NCBI RefSeq assembly: GCF_005144585.1
Contig: NZ_SSMQ01000034.1
Coordinates: 62,001-126,000 of the forward strand
Length of the DNA: 64,000 nt
Direction: 5' to 3'
From: Polyangium fumosum
GTDB taxonomy: Bacteria > Myxococcota_A > Polyangia > Polyangiales > Polyangiaceae
The translations under genes were made by a program, and so were the position numbers. The notes beneath the pieces were generated by a model that did not search any database, was not told where the DNA came from, and worked only from the letters and a program-made list of their open reading frames with translations. Positions 17,999 through 27,138 of the stretch are shown piece after piece (the first letter of the stretch is position 1; each line of letters opens with the position of its first letter).

Positions 17999-19359
17999 AC
18001 GGCTCGTTCGGGTACGTCAACGGCAGGCCCGGCTCCGCGATCGACGAGGCCCGGTTTTCCCCGAATGCCGTGACGTCCGCCGACGGCCGTTTCACCATCG
18101 TCTTCGAAGGCGACCGCGAAACCCCCGAAGGCGTCCTCGCCGCGTACGCCGCCCGCGGCAAGCGTGCGATCGAAGAGCTGCGGGGCGGTTTTGCGCTGGG
18201 TCTTTGGGACGCGACCGAGCGGACACTCCTGCTCGCGCGGGATCCGATCGGCATCAAATCCCTCTACGTCGCCACGGCCCCTGGAAAGCTCGCCTTCGCC
18301 TTCGAGGTCTGGACGCTCGCCGCGCAGGGTTTTGCCGAAAAACGGTTGTCTCGCCGCGCAGTCGGGAGCTTCCTCGCCACGGGTGCCGTCGCCGAGCCCG
18401 ACACGATCCTCGAAGGCGTCTCGCCTCTGCCTCCCGCGACGATCCTCACGTACTGCGACGGCCACGCGCGCAGCGCCACGTACTGGGAGCTGCCGATCGA
18501 GCCACGCTCCGACGTCGATCCGCGCGACGTCGAGGCCGCGCTCATCGAGGCCGCCTTGCCTCCGGCGGCCCCGCCCCTCGCCCCCGACGAGCGCGAGATC
18601 ACGGAGGCCATCGAGGCGCTCGATCAACCTTCCACCTCGTTCCTCCACGCCTTCCGTGCCGCGAAGTCCGCGGGCGTGGCGGCCTTTTCTGACCTCGGCC
18701 GGAGCGCGCTTTTCCCCGCGGCGAGCCGCATCCTCCACTTCGGAGCGCTCTTCGCGAGAGACCGGTCCGTCGAGCGCGCCTACGCCGGGCTCCGTTGCAT
18801 GGAAAGGACGGACGCGCTCGCTGCGGCCTCCTTTCGCGACGGCGGAATCGCCACGCACCCGAACCTGCTCCTTCTCGAAGGCAACGCGCTCCTGCCGGTC
18901 AGGATCCCCGAGAAGCTCGAGCCCTCCCTCGCGCGTCGGAACATCCGCCTCGATCGCGCGCTCGCCGCGCTCGACCTCGCGAACGACCTCCACGGCACAG
19001 CCCTCCGCGACGCCGACCTCGCGTGCCGCCGCCTTGGCCTCTCGCTCCGCGCCCCGCTCCTTGATCGCGCCATCGTGGAGCACGCCCTCGGCCTCCCGCT
19101 CCGCGGCACGTTCCGCCACACCCGCGCTCGCCCGGCGCCCACGCCGCCGCTCGCCGCGTGGCTTCGGGGCCCGCTCCGCGCCTGGGCCGAACGAAAGCTC
19201 CTCGACGAGGCTCGGCGCTACGCTCCTTTCCTCGACGCACACGTCCTCGCCGTTTTCTGGCGCGGCATCTTCGACGACAAAGGCACACACGCCGCGCCCA
19301 ACCTCTTCGCCTGGGCCACGCTCATCGCCTATCTGCAAAGCCATGACGCAACGATCTGA
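17995..19359 (+). CDS. Asparagine-synthetase-like protein with lost catalytic residues
   Basis: A 454-residue AsnB homologue. The N-terminal half keeps the class II amidotransferase fold pattern (residues 60-95: [26 protein letters not shown] split over the core), but it begins MNGSF, without the essential Cys2. In the synthetase half the PP-loop SGGxDS is replaced by FSDLGRS (residues 231-237), so ATP binding is probably lost. The C-terminal part retains [17 protein letters not shown], matching the AsnB helical end. It is therefore likely a pseudo-enzyme or a repurposed amide-forming partner. The ATG overlaps the gmd stop. Confidence 0.8.
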   Translation: MNGSFGYVNGRPGSAIDEARFSPNAVTSADGRFTIVFEGDRETPEGVLAAYAARGKRAIEELRGGFALGLWDATERTLLLARDPIGIKSLYVATAPGKLAFAFEVWTLAAQGFAEKRLSRRAVGSFLATGAVAEPDTILEGVSPLPPATILTYCDGHARSATYWELPIEPRSDVDPRDVEAALIEAALPPAAPPLAPDEREITEAIEALDQPSTSFLHAFRAAKSAGVAAFSDLGRSALFPAASRILHFGALFARDRSVERAYAGLRCMERTDALAAASFRDGGIATHPNLLLLEGNALLPVRIPEKLEPSLARRNIRLDRALAALDLANDLHGTALRDADLACRRLGLSLRAPLLDRAIVEHALGLPLRGTFRHTRARPAPTPPLAAWLRGPLRAWAERKLLDEARRYAPFLDAHVLAVFWRGIFDDKGTHAAPNLFAWATLIAYLQSHDATI

Positions 19360-19376
19360 CGGAGGACTCTGCTGAC

Positions 19377-20402
19377 ATGGGACTCGGCGCTGCACGCAAG
19401 ACCGCGCTCGTCACGGGCGCTGCGGGATTCCTCGGATCGCACCTCGTCGATCGCTTGCTCGACGAGGGCTACGAGGTCGTCGGTATCGACAACCTCATGA
19501 CCGGCGACCTCGGCAACCTCGAGCGCGCCGGCCGCGACCCGCATTTCCACTTCCAGATGGGCGACGTCCGCGAGTCCATCCACGTCTACGCCGAGCTCGT
19601 CTTCAACTTCGCCTGCCCCGCCTCGCCCGTCCATTACCAGAGCGACCCGCACGCCACGCTCACCACGAGCGTCCTCGGCGCCCTCCGCCTCGTCGAAATG
19701 GCCCGCGGCCGCCGCTGCACCATCGTCCACGCCTCCACCTCCGAGGTCTACGGCGACCCCACGGTCCACCCGCAGCCCGAGAGCTACTGGGGCAACGTCA
19801 ATCCGATCGGCGAGCGCTCCTGCTACGACGAAGGAAAACGTTGCGCGGAGACCCTCCTCAACGACGCCCGCCGCGCCTGGGGCGTCGACGTCCGCATCGC
19901 GCGTATCTTCAACACCTATGGCCCGCGTATGGCCTTCGACGACGGCCGCGTCGTCTCCAATTTCATCGTCCAGGCGCTCCGCGGCAAGCCCCTCACCCTC
20001 TTCGGCGACGGCAAACAAACCCGCTCCTTCTGCTTCGTGAAGGACCTCATCGAAGGCATCCTCGCCCTCGCCCGCCCCGAGCCCCTTCTCGGACGATGGG
20101 GGCTCCGCCCGGACGAGCCGGGCTCTGCCCCCATACCCCCGTTTGGCCCCGTGAACCTCGGCAACCCCGAGGAATTCACCATTCGTGAGCTCGCCGAAGA
20201 GGTCCTCCGCATCGTCGGCTCCGACCTCGAAATCATCCACGCGCCTTTGCCCGCTGACGACCCGCGCCAGCGCAAGCCCGACATCACCCGCGCCCGCGAG
20301 CTGCTCGGCTTCTCGCCGCGCATTGGCCTCCGCGACGGGCTCCGCGCCACCGTCGTCGATTTCCAGGCCCGGCTCGCCGAGCGCAGCCCGAAAGGACGAT
20401 AG
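19377..20402 (+). CDS. UDP-glucuronate decarboxylase-like SDR
   Basis: A 341-residue extended SDR closest in pattern to UDP-xylose synthase: VTGAAGFLGSHLVDRLL, FACPASPVHYQSDP, HASTSEVYGDP, an EGKRCAETL catalytic Y-x3-K (YDEGK) and RIFNTYGPRM. It probably decarboxylates UDP-glucuronate to UDP-xylose. GGAGG lies 11 bp before the ATG. An odd feature is an in-frame insert around residues 240-253, encoded by an imperfect palindrome in a surface region; the following motif PVNLGNPEEFTIRELA is normal, so the protein is probably still functional. Confidence 0.85.
   Translation: MGLGAARKTALVTGAAGFLGSHLVDRLLDEGYEVVGIDNLMTGDLGNLERAGRDPHFHFQMGDVRESIHVYAELVFNFACPASPVHYQSDPHATLTTSVLGALRLVEMARGRRCTIVHASTSEVYGDPTVHPQPESYWGNVNPIGERSCYDEGKRCAETLLNDARRAWGVDVRIARIFNTYGPRMAFDDGRVVSNFIVQALRGKPLTLFGDGKQTRSFCFVKDLIEGILALARPEPLLGRWGLRPDEPGSAPIPPFGPVNLGNPEEFTIRELAEEVLRIVGSDLEIIHAPLPADDPRQRKPDITRARELLGFSPRIGLRDGLRATVVDFQARLAERSPKGR
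20096..20134. repeat. REP-like imperfect palindrome inside a coding sequence
   Basis: 39 bp. The arms ATGGGGGCTCCGCCCGG and CCGGGCTCTGCCCCCAT pair with three mismatches around a loop of about five bases. The element sits in frame inside the decarboxylase gene, between the codons for LARPEPLL and those for PFGPVNLG. Its GGGGGCT...GCCCCC form resembles intergenic palindromes of high-GC genomes. Confidence 0.7.
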
Positions 20403-20410
20403 GCTCCGCC

Positions 20411-21583
20411 ATGGTCCGGATCGCGATCCTCGCGACGCACCCGATCCAGTACCAGGCGCCGCTCTACCGCGCGCTCGCCGCCCGCGACGACGTCGCCCTC
20501 AAGCTCTTTTTCTGCTGGGACTTCGGCGTCAAGGAGACCCGCGACCCCGGCTTCGGAAAGACCATCCGCTGGGACGTCCCCCTCCTCGAAGGCTACGACC
20601 ACGAATTCGTGCCGAACGTCTCGAAGCGCCCCGGCACGGACCATTTCTTCGGCCTCGTGAACCCCGGCGCCTTCGCGCGCATGTCCGCGTTCCGGCCCGA
20701 CGTCCTCATCGTCCACGGCTACGCCCATTTCACCGAGCACGAGGTCATGGTGCGGGCCCACCAGAAGGGCATCCCCGTCCTGCTCCGCGGCGAATCGAAC
20801 CTGCTCGCCGAGCGCCCGTCGCACGTCGCGCTCGCCAAGCGCCTCGCCTTGCCCCCGATCTTCCGCCGCCTCGGCGGCGCCCTCGCGATCGGCACCCTCT
20901 CCGCGCACTACTTCGAGCATTACGGCGTCCCGAAAGATCGCGTCTTCATCGCCCCCTACACCGTCGACAATTCGTTCTTTCAATCCCAGGCCGAGACGGT
21001 CCGCGAAGAAGCCCGCGCCTTCCGCAAGGAGCTCGGCATTCCCGCGGACGACCTCGTCGTCAATTACGCCGCCAAGCTCATCCCCGTGAAGGGATGCGCC
21101 GACCTGATCCGCGCCTTCGCCGCGCGCCCGCGCCCGAAGACCCACCTCGTCCTCATCGGCGACGGCCCGCTCCGCGGCGAGCTCGAATCCCTGGCAAAGT
21201 CCCTCTCCGCGCGGGTCCATTTCGTCGGCTTCGTCAACCAGAAGCGCATGCCGGCCGCGTATGCCCTCGGCGACGTCTTCGCCTTGCCCTCGCGCTTCGA
21301 GCCCTGGGGCCTCGCCGTCAACGAGGCCATGAACCTCGGTTTGCCCATCATCGCCTCCGATCAGGTCGGCGCCGTCCCCGACCTCGTCGGCCCTGACAAT
21401 GGCTGGGTCTACCCTGCGGGCAGCGTCGCTGCGCTCACGCGTGTCCTCGACGAGGCCCTCGCGCAACACGACGGGCGCGCCTCGCGCGGAAAAGCCTCCC
21501 TTCGCCGCATCGCGGCCTGGGACATCCCGCACACCGCCGAAGGCTTCGTCCGCGCGGCCCGCGCCGTCGCGTCGCGCGCATGA
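20411..21583 (+). CDS. GT4-family glycosyltransferase
   Basis: A 390-residue retaining glycosyltransferase of GT-B fold acting at the cytoplasmic side of the membrane. The N-terminal Rossmann domain starts VRIAILATHPIQYQAPLYRAL; the C-terminal domain has the donor-binding region (AAKLIPVKGCADLIRAF, LIGDGPLRGELE) and the E-x7-E motif EPWGLAVNEAMNLG. Sugar specificity cannot be read. It starts 8 bp after the decarboxylase-like gene and overlaps the next gene by 4 bp. Confidence 0.9.
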   Translation: MVRIAILATHPIQYQAPLYRALAARDDVALKLFFCWDFGVKETRDPGFGKTIRWDVPLLEGYDHEFVPNVSKRPGTDHFFGLVNPGAFARMSAFRPDVLIVHGYAHFTEHEVMVRAHQKGIPVLLRGESNLLAERPSHVALAKRLALPPIFRRLGGALAIGTLSAHYFEHYGVPKDRVFIAPYTVDNSFFQSQAETVREEARAFRKELGIPADDLVVNYAAKLIPVKGCADLIRAFAARPRPKTHLVLIGDGPLRGELESLAKSLSARVHFVGFVNQKRMPAAYALGDVFALPSRFEPWGLAVNEAMNLGLPIIASDQVGAVPDLVGPDNGWVYPAGSVAALTRVLDEALAQHDGRASRGKASLRRIAAWDIPHTAEGFVRAARAVASRA

Positions 21584-22725
21584 AGATCACGTTCCTCTGC
21601 CCCGATCTCGTCGACGCGCCCCACGGCGGCATCCCCACCGTGAGCCGCCAGCTCTTGCGCCAGCTCGAACGAATCGCCAGAGAGCGCCGTGTCCCGCTCG
21701 CGTTCGACGTGTGGGCCCTGCACGACGCGCCCCACGACACGCGCGCCGTCGCCCGCGAAGTCGGCCTGCAAACCCCGCCGCGACGCTTCCGCTCCTTCGG
21801 CGGCTCGCGCCTCGGGATGCTCGCCGAAGCCGCGCGCGAGCGCTCGGACGCGGACCTCGTCTTCACGACGCACATCGGCCTCGGCCCCGTCGCGCGCCTC
21901 CTGCGCCCGCGCGCGGCGCCCATCGTGCAGTTCCTCCACGGCGTGGAGTGCTGGCGCCCCTTGCCGACGCACCAGCGCGTCGGTCTTTGGGGCTCCCAGC
22001 TTTTGATCAGCAACAGCGCGTTCACGCTCGACCGCTTCTTCGACTGGAATCCCGAGCACCGGTCCATCCCGAGCAAGGTTTGCTGGCTCGGGCTTTCGAA
22101 CGACCGCGCCACTCGTGATCTCGCGCCTCCGCCCGAAGACGCCGGCCTCTCCGCCCTCATCGTCGGCCGCATCCACCCCGAGGAGCGCTACAAGGGCCAC
22201 GCCGAGCTCATTTCAATCTGGAACCACGTCCGCCGCCAGTGCCCCGACGCGCGCCTCGACATCGTCGGCGACGGCGCCGCGCGCCCCGCGTACGAGGCCC
22301 AGGCCAAGCGCCTCGGCCTGCTCGAAAGCGGCGCCGTCCGCTTCTGGGGCCGCATCCCCGACGACGACCTCCGCGCCCTCTACCAGCGCACCACCGTCTT
22401 CGCCATGCCGAGCCGCGGCGAGGGTTTTGGCCTCGTCTACCTCGAAGCCATGGCCGCGGGCGTCCCTTGCATCGGCTCGCTCGACGACGCCGCGCGCGAG
22501 GTCATCGTCGACGGCGAGACCGGCCTCTCCGTGCGCTACGGCGATCACGAAGGCCTCGCGCGTGCCCTCGTCGAGCTCTTCAGCGACGCCGAGTTCCGCG
22601 ACCGCCTCGGCCGCGCCGCCCGCGCGCGTGTCCTCGCCTCCTTCACCGAAGACCATTTCGGCACGCGCATCTGGGACGCCCTCGCCGCGCTTCACCCCCG
22701 CGCCTTCGCGGCAGGCCCCGCATGA
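21580..22725 (+). CDS. GT4-family glycosyltransferase
   Basis: A 381-residue GT-B glycosyltransferase. The N-terminus MKITFLCPDLVDAPHGGIP binds the acceptor side; the C-terminal half shows VGRIHPEERYKGHAELI, IVGDGAARPAYE, WGRIPDDDLRALY and the E-x7-E donor motif EGFGLVYLEAMAAG. All hallmark residues are intact. The ATG overlaps the upstream glycosyltransferase stop, and its own stop overlaps the flippase start, which indicates strict co-translation. Confidence 0.9.
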   Translation: MKITFLCPDLVDAPHGGIPTVSRQLLRQLERIARERRVPLAFDVWALHDAPHDTRAVAREVGLQTPPRRFRSFGGSRLGMLAEAARERSDADLVFTTHIGLGPVARLLRPRAAPIVQFLHGVECWRPLPTHQRVGLWGSQLLISNSAFTLDRFFDWNPEHRSIPSKVCWLGLSNDRATRDLAPPPEDAGLSALIVGRIHPEERYKGHAELISIWNHVRRQCPDARLDIVGDGAARPAYEAQAKRLGLLESGAVRFWGRIPDDDLRALYQRTTVFAMPSRGEGFGLVYLEAMAAGVPCIGSLDDAAREVIVDGETGLSVRYGDHEGLARALVELFSDAEFRDRLGRAARARVLASFTEDHFGTRIWDALAALHPRAFAAGPA

Positions 22726-24308
22726 GCGTCGCGCAGGCCGAGCAGCAAACCCAGCGGCTCGGCGCGCCCGGCATGGCCGAGCGTGTGCTGCGTGGCGTCG
22801 CGGCCATGAGCGTCGTCGCGATCGTCGGTTACGTCGGCCAGCTCGTCATCGTCCCCGTCGGCATGCACGCCTGGGGCCCTTCGCGGTACGGCGAATGGAC
22901 CTCGCTCTCGGCCCTCGTCGCGTTCCTGACGATGACCGACCTCGGCGTCCAGTCGCATGTCGTCAACCGCATGTGCGCGCATCACGCGCGTGGTGATCAC
23001 GACCTCTTCCTCGCCGACCTCCACAGCGCGCTTCGCCTCCAGGGCCCGCTCGCGATCGGCATCTGGATCCTCGCCGCGCTCGTCACCGCGGTCTTGCCGC
23101 TCGAGACGTGGCTCGGCATCACCACCGCGACGCACCTCGAGACGTACCTCACGCTCGCGCTCCTCGGCTTCGAGCTCCTCCTCGGCGTCCCGCTCGGCGC
23201 CCTCCGCGGCACCTACCGCGCCACGGGCCAGCTCGTCCGCGCCGCGTACCTCACGGCCTTGAAGCGCGGCGTCGAGCTCGCGTTGCCCGTCGTGCTCATG
23301 CTCGCCGGCGCGCGTTTCCCCGTCGTCGCGCTCGCCCGTGTCGTGTGGGCCCTCGCGCTCGACGTGTACGTCGTGCGCGACCTGCACCGCCAAAACCCCT
23401 GGTTCCGCCTCACGCCCCTCGGCGGCGATAGCCAAGCGGGCCTGCGCATGCTCGCGCCCGGCGCGCTCTTCTTGCTCGCGGGCCTCGGCGAGTTCCTCGC
23501 CAACCAGGGCAACCTCCTCGTCATCCAGTCCGTCATCGGCGGCGAGGAGGTCTCTCGTTTCGCGACCCACCGCAACATCGCGAACATGGGCCGCATGCTC
23601 TCGATCCAGCTCACGACCGTCGTCTGGCCCGAGCTCACCGCGCTCGACGCGCTCGGCGATCCCTCGCGGCTCGTGCGCGCCCATCGCACCACGACGAAGC
23701 TCTCGGGTTTCCTCATCGGCCTCGCGCTCCTCGGCTTCTTGCCCCTCGCCGAGCCCGTCTACACCGCGTGGACCCTGAAAAAGCTCACGCTCGACCTCCC
23801 CACGCTCGGGATGCTCGTCGCGCAGGCCGTCTTTTGGGGCTTCTGGGGCGTCGGCTCCACCGCGCTCCTCGCGACGAACCGCCAGGGCCGCGTCGCGGTC
23901 CTGCTCACGGCGAACGCGGCGCTCGTGTTCGTCCTGTCCGTCCTGCTCGTCCCGCGCTTCGGCATCCGGGGCGTCGCGGCGGCCGCGCTCCTCGCGGATC
24001 TCGCGCTCGCGGCCTGGATCGTCCCGCGCGCCGCTTGCCAGGCGCTCGGCGACAGGTTCAGCGGCTACGCCCGCGAAATCCTGGGCGCGCTGGGCCTCGG
24101 CTTGCTCGTCCCGGCTGCGCTCGCGGCCGTGTTTTGGTGGTTTTTGCCCGAGGGGATCGTCCGGGCCATCCTCGTGCCGCCCGTCTTCGGCGCCCTCGCG
24201 CTTTTGCTCTTCTGGATCGCGCTCGCCCCCGAGGAGCGCGAAACTGCCCGGGGGCTCGCCGGGAAGATCCGTCGAAAGCTCGGCGGCACGCGGGGAGATG
24301 CCGCATGA
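22722..24308 (+). CDS. Polysaccharide flippase, Wzx/MATE-like
   Basis: A 528-residue protein with about 12-14 hydrophobic segments, of the oligosaccharidyl-lipid flippase (MOP) superfamily that moves undecaprenyl-linked repeat units across the inner membrane. The start of the first helix (RVLRGVAAMSVVAIVGYVGQ), the loop WGPSRYGEWTSLSAL and the second-half RFATHRNIANMGRML and FGIRGVAAAALLAD are typical. The ATG overlaps the preceding stop. Its place among glycosyltransferases and near a Wzy supports the Wzx role. Confidence 0.88.
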   Translation: MSVAQAEQQTQRLGAPGMAERVLRGVAAMSVVAIVGYVGQLVIVPVGMHAWGPSRYGEWTSLSALVAFLTMTDLGVQSHVVNRMCAHHARGDHDLFLADLHSALRLQGPLAIGIWILAALVTAVLPLETWLGITTATHLETYLTLALLGFELLLGVPLGALRGTYRATGQLVRAAYLTALKRGVELALPVVLMLAGARFPVVALARVVWALALDVYVVRDLHRQNPWFRLTPLGGDSQAGLRMLAPGALFLLAGLGEFLANQGNLLVIQSVIGGEEVSRFATHRNIANMGRMLSIQLTTVVWPELTALDALGDPSRLVRAHRTTTKLSGFLIGLALLGFLPLAEPVYTAWTLKKLTLDLPTLGMLVAQAVFWGFWGVGSTALLATNRQGRVAVLLTANAALVFVLSVLLVPRFGIRGVAAAALLADLALAAWIVPRAACQALGDRFSGYAREILGALGLGLLVPAALAAVFWWFLPEGIVRAILVPPVFGALALLLFWIALAPEERETARGLAGKIRRKLGGTRGDAA

Positions 24309-24339
24309 TCCGGACCCACGACGCGAAGGACAACGTTTC

Positions 24340-25326
24340 ATGAAAGAAAAACACATCCTCGTGACGGGAGGCTTCGGCTTCCTGGGAAGCCATCTCGTCG
24401 AGCGCTTGCTCGCGGACGAAGACGCGCGCGTCCATGTCGTCGACAACCTCAGCACGAGCCCCCTCGATCACGAGGCCTACGTGCGCCGCGTGAACAACCC
24501 GCGCCTCACCTACGACATCCTCTCCGTCGAGGAATATTTCTCGCGTGGTGCCTTCGCTCCGTTCGCGGAGATCTACCACCTCGCCTCGGTCGTCGGCCCT
24601 GTCGGCGTCCTCGCGCATTCCGGCAAGATCACGAAGAGCATCACGGACGACACCTACCGCGTGATCGACATCGCGAACCGCACGGGCGCGCGCCTCTGCG
24701 ACGTCTCGACGAGCGAGATCTACGGCGGCGGCCGCGACGGCTACTGCTCCGAGAACGACAACAAGATCATCACGCCCAAGGTCTCGGTCCGCCTCGAGTA
24801 CGCCGTGGCCAAGCTCGCGTGCGAGATCGCGCTCGTCAACACGTGCAAGGTCTCGGACCTCTTTGCCGTGATCATCCGCCCCTTCAACATCGCGGGGCCG
24901 CGCCAGTCGGGCAAGGGCGGGTTCGTCCTTCCGCGCTTCATCAAGCAATGCCTCGCGGGCGAGCCGCTCACGGTCTACGGCGACGGCGGCATGATCCGCG
25001 CCTTCACGCACGTCGTCGACGTCGCCGAGGGCATCGTGCGCGCCTTGCGCCTCGGCCGCCGCGGCGAGGCCTACAACATCGGCAACCCGCAGAACAAGAT
25101 CAGCATCCGCGACCTCGCCGAGCGCACCGTGCGCATCACCGCCTCCGAGAGCCGCATCGAGTACGTCGACCCGAAGGCCCTCTTCGGCCCGCTCTTCGAG
25201 GAGGCGAACGACAAGTACCCCGACGCCGACAAGGCCATGGGCGAGCTCGGCTGGCGTCCTCGCTTCGACCTCGACACCGTCATTCGCGACAGCGTGGAGT
25301 ACATTCGTGCGGAGCGCCTCGACTGA
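24340..25326 (+). CDS. NAD-dependent nucleotide-sugar epimerase/dehydratase
   Basis: A 328-residue extended SDR. HILVTGGFGFLGSHLVERLL binds NAD, CDVSTSEIYGGG holds the catalytic Thr/Ser, YAVAK the Tyr-Lys pair, and RPFNIAGPRQSGKGGFVLP and VYGDGGMIRAFTHV the sugar-nucleotide site. It resembles UDP-glucuronate decarboxylases and UDP-hexose epimerases; the exact reaction is unclear. The ATG at 24340 follows GAAGGA with good spacing and begins right before the Rossmann motif, so I reject a longer start at 24298. Confidence 0.85.
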   Translation: MKEKHILVTGGFGFLGSHLVERLLADEDARVHVVDNLSTSPLDHEAYVRRVNNPRLTYDILSVEEYFSRGAFAPFAEIYHLASVVGPVGVLAHSGKITKSITDDTYRVIDIANRTGARLCDVSTSEIYGGGRDGYCSENDNKIITPKVSVRLEYAVAKLACEIALVNTCKVSDLFAVIIRPFNIAGPRQSGKGGFVLPRFIKQCLAGEPLTVYGDGGMIRAFTHVVDVAEGIVRALRLGRRGEAYNIGNPQNKISIRDLAERTVRITASESRIEYVDPKALFGPLFEEANDKYPDADKAMGELGWRPRFDLDTVIRDSVEYIRAERLD

Positions 25327-26317
25327 GATTCCTTTGCCTCCGAAGCTCTCACCCAGGCCACCGCTTCGGGACGGAGACGTGCGCCCGCGCGTCTCCGTCG
25401 TCATGCCGACGTACAAACGCGCGCATCTGCTCGGCGCGACGTTGCGCTCGATCCTCGCCCAGTCGTTCGGCGATTTCGAGCTGCTCGTCCGCGACGACGG
25501 CCCGGGCGGCGACGGCACCGAGGAGGCCGTGCGTGAGGCCGCGGCCGGTGATCCGCGGGTCAAATATCACCACAACCCGAAGAACCTGCGCATGCCGGCG
25601 AACCTCAACGCCGGCATCGAGGACGCCGTCGGCGAGCTCATCGCGGTCTGCCACGACCACGACCTCTATCACCCGGACTTCCTCGCCGAGCTCGTGCGCC
25701 TGCTCGATCGTCACCCGCGCGCGCTCTTCGCGCACACGGGCCTCGAAATGGTCGACCAGGACGATAGGCCCCTCGGCGCGGTCCACGTCGGCCCCTGGCC
25801 CGAGCTCACGCGCGGCCGGGCTTGGCTCGACTTCATGCTCCGGAGCTTCAGCTCCCCGGTCTGCGCATTGACCCTCGTGCGGCGCGAGGCGCACGAGCGG
25901 CTGGGCCTCTACGACCCCGCGTTTGGCTTCATCGCCGATGTCGAGATGTGGATGCGCCTCTGCGAGCACGGCGACGTCGCGTATGCGGCCCGCCCGCTCG
26001 TTCGCGTGCGGAGCCGCGAGGACGGCCACGACGTCGACGTCAATCCGTGGCCCATCCACGCCTTCTCCTTCGCCATTCACCGCAAATACGTCCCGCGCCA
26101 TTTCGAGGGCCCCGTGCGCCTCGCCAAGGAAGCCGCGCTCGCGCTTCGCGCCGACAAGCAGGTCCTGCACGAAGTCGCCTCGCGCCTCCGCCACGGAAAA
26201 CCCATCGGCCTCGGCGCCTCGCTCGGCCCCCTCTGCGACCATGCGGGCCCGCTCTCGCGTGCCCTTTTGCCCCTCGTGGGCCCGCTCGAATTGTTCCTTC
26301 AGGAGAAACGCTCGTGA
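25307..26317 (+). CDS. GT2-family glycosyltransferase
   Basis: A 336-residue inverting glycosyltransferase of GT-A fold. RVSVVMPTYKRAHLLGATL starts the nucleotide-binding fold, LLVRDDGPGGDGTEE the first Asp pair, and CHDHDLYHPDFLAEL stands where the metal-binding D-x-D usually lies (here DHD). The GTG at 25307 overlaps the upstream gene by 20 bp but has GGAG 7 nt before it; TTG 25334 or GTG 25379 are possible. The stop overlaps the methyltransferase start. Confidence 0.85.
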   Translation: MRSASTEIPLPPKLSPRPPLRDGDVRPRVSVVMPTYKRAHLLGATLRSILAQSFGDFELLVRDDGPGGDGTEEAVREAAAGDPRVKYHHNPKNLRMPANLNAGIEDAVGELIAVCHDHDLYHPDFLAELVRLLDRHPRALFAHTGLEMVDQDDRPLGAVHVGPWPELTRGRAWLDFMLRSFSSPVCALTLVRREAHERLGLYDPAFGFIADVEMWMRLCEHGDVAYAARPLVRVRSREDGHDVDVNPWPIHAFSFAIHRKYVPRHFEGPVRLAKEAALALRADKQVLHEVASRLRHGKPIGLGASLGPLCDHAGPLSRALLPLVGPLELFLQEKRS

Positions 26318-27126
26318 AGACCTCGCTCCTCGTCGGCCAGAGCCCCCTCGACATGATCCCGCGCGTCCTCGACGAGATCGTGGGCAGCCGGATCCTCGAC
26401 GTCGGCTGCGGCGTCGGCGTCTATGGCTTCATGCTCCGGCATCGCTGGCAAGACACGCCGATCGGCTTTCGCCAGGTCCGCGAATACGACCGCCGCGACC
26501 CGCGCCTCGACGAGCCCGAGCTGCTCAGCGGCTGCGACCTCACGGTCCACAACCTCCGCCGCACGAGCCACCACCGCAGCTACGACGAGCTCGCCCTCGC
26601 CAGCGCCGACGCCCTCCCCTACCCCGACGATTACGTCGACACCCTCCTCTGCATCGAGGTCCTCGAACACCTCGACAAACCTGCGGCCCTGCGCGCCCTC
26701 CGCGATTTCGAGCGCATCGCCCGCAAGCGTATCGTCATCACCGTCCCGCGCGAGTCGCTCGACCCGCACACCGGCCACGACGAGCGCCCCTTCTTGCGCC
26801 TCGACACCCCCGACCCCGACGTCCAGGCCTGGACCTTCGCCGAAACGCATCGCTCGGCGTTCACGCCCTCCGAGCTGCGCTCCCTCGGCTTTCGTTGCGG
26901 CCGCAAGGTCGAGCCGGGCCCGCGCGCGCCGCTCCAGCTCGCGATGGCGCTCTGGCAGACCTACGGCCCGCCCGGCGGCCAGCTCCTCGCCGTGAAGGAC
27001 CTCGACAAACCCGAGCGCACGCACCGCGGCGCGCTCCCGCCGCCGCCCGCGACCACCGAGGGATTCCCCGATTACCGGCCCGCGGAGCGCCGCCCCGCGC
27101 ACACGCCCGCCGCCGAGGTCGGCTGA
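26314..27126 (+). CDS. SAM-dependent methyltransferase
   Basis: A class I methyltransferase of 270 residues. Motif I is RILDVGCGVGVYGFML (residues about 26-41), followed by ALPYPDDYVDTLLCIEVLEHL (motifs II-III, residues about 97-117). The last 50 residues are Pro-rich and disordered. The GTG start has AGGAG upstream and overlaps the glycosyltransferase stop. It probably O-methylates a sugar of the repeat unit, judging by context. Confidence 0.85.
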   Translation: MKTSLLVGQSPLDMIPRVLDEIVGSRILDVGCGVGVYGFMLRHRWQDTPIGFRQVREYDRRDPRLDEPELLSGCDLTVHNLRRTSHHRSYDELALASADALPYPDDYVDTLLCIEVLEHLDKPAALRALRDFERIARKRIVITVPRESLDPHTGHDERPFLRLDTPDPDVQAWTFAETHRSAFTPSELRSLGFRCGRKVEPGPRAPLQLAMALWQTYGPPGGQLLAVKDLDKPERTHRGALPPPPATTEGFPDYRPAERRPAHTPAAEVG

Positions 27127-27138
27127 ACCTCGGGAACC

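Noticed and set aside
22692-24455. Long minus-strand frame opposite the flippase gene
   Set aside because: Charged, low-complexity reading (Glu/Arg/Gly-rich) typical of the complement of GC-rich membrane-protein codons.
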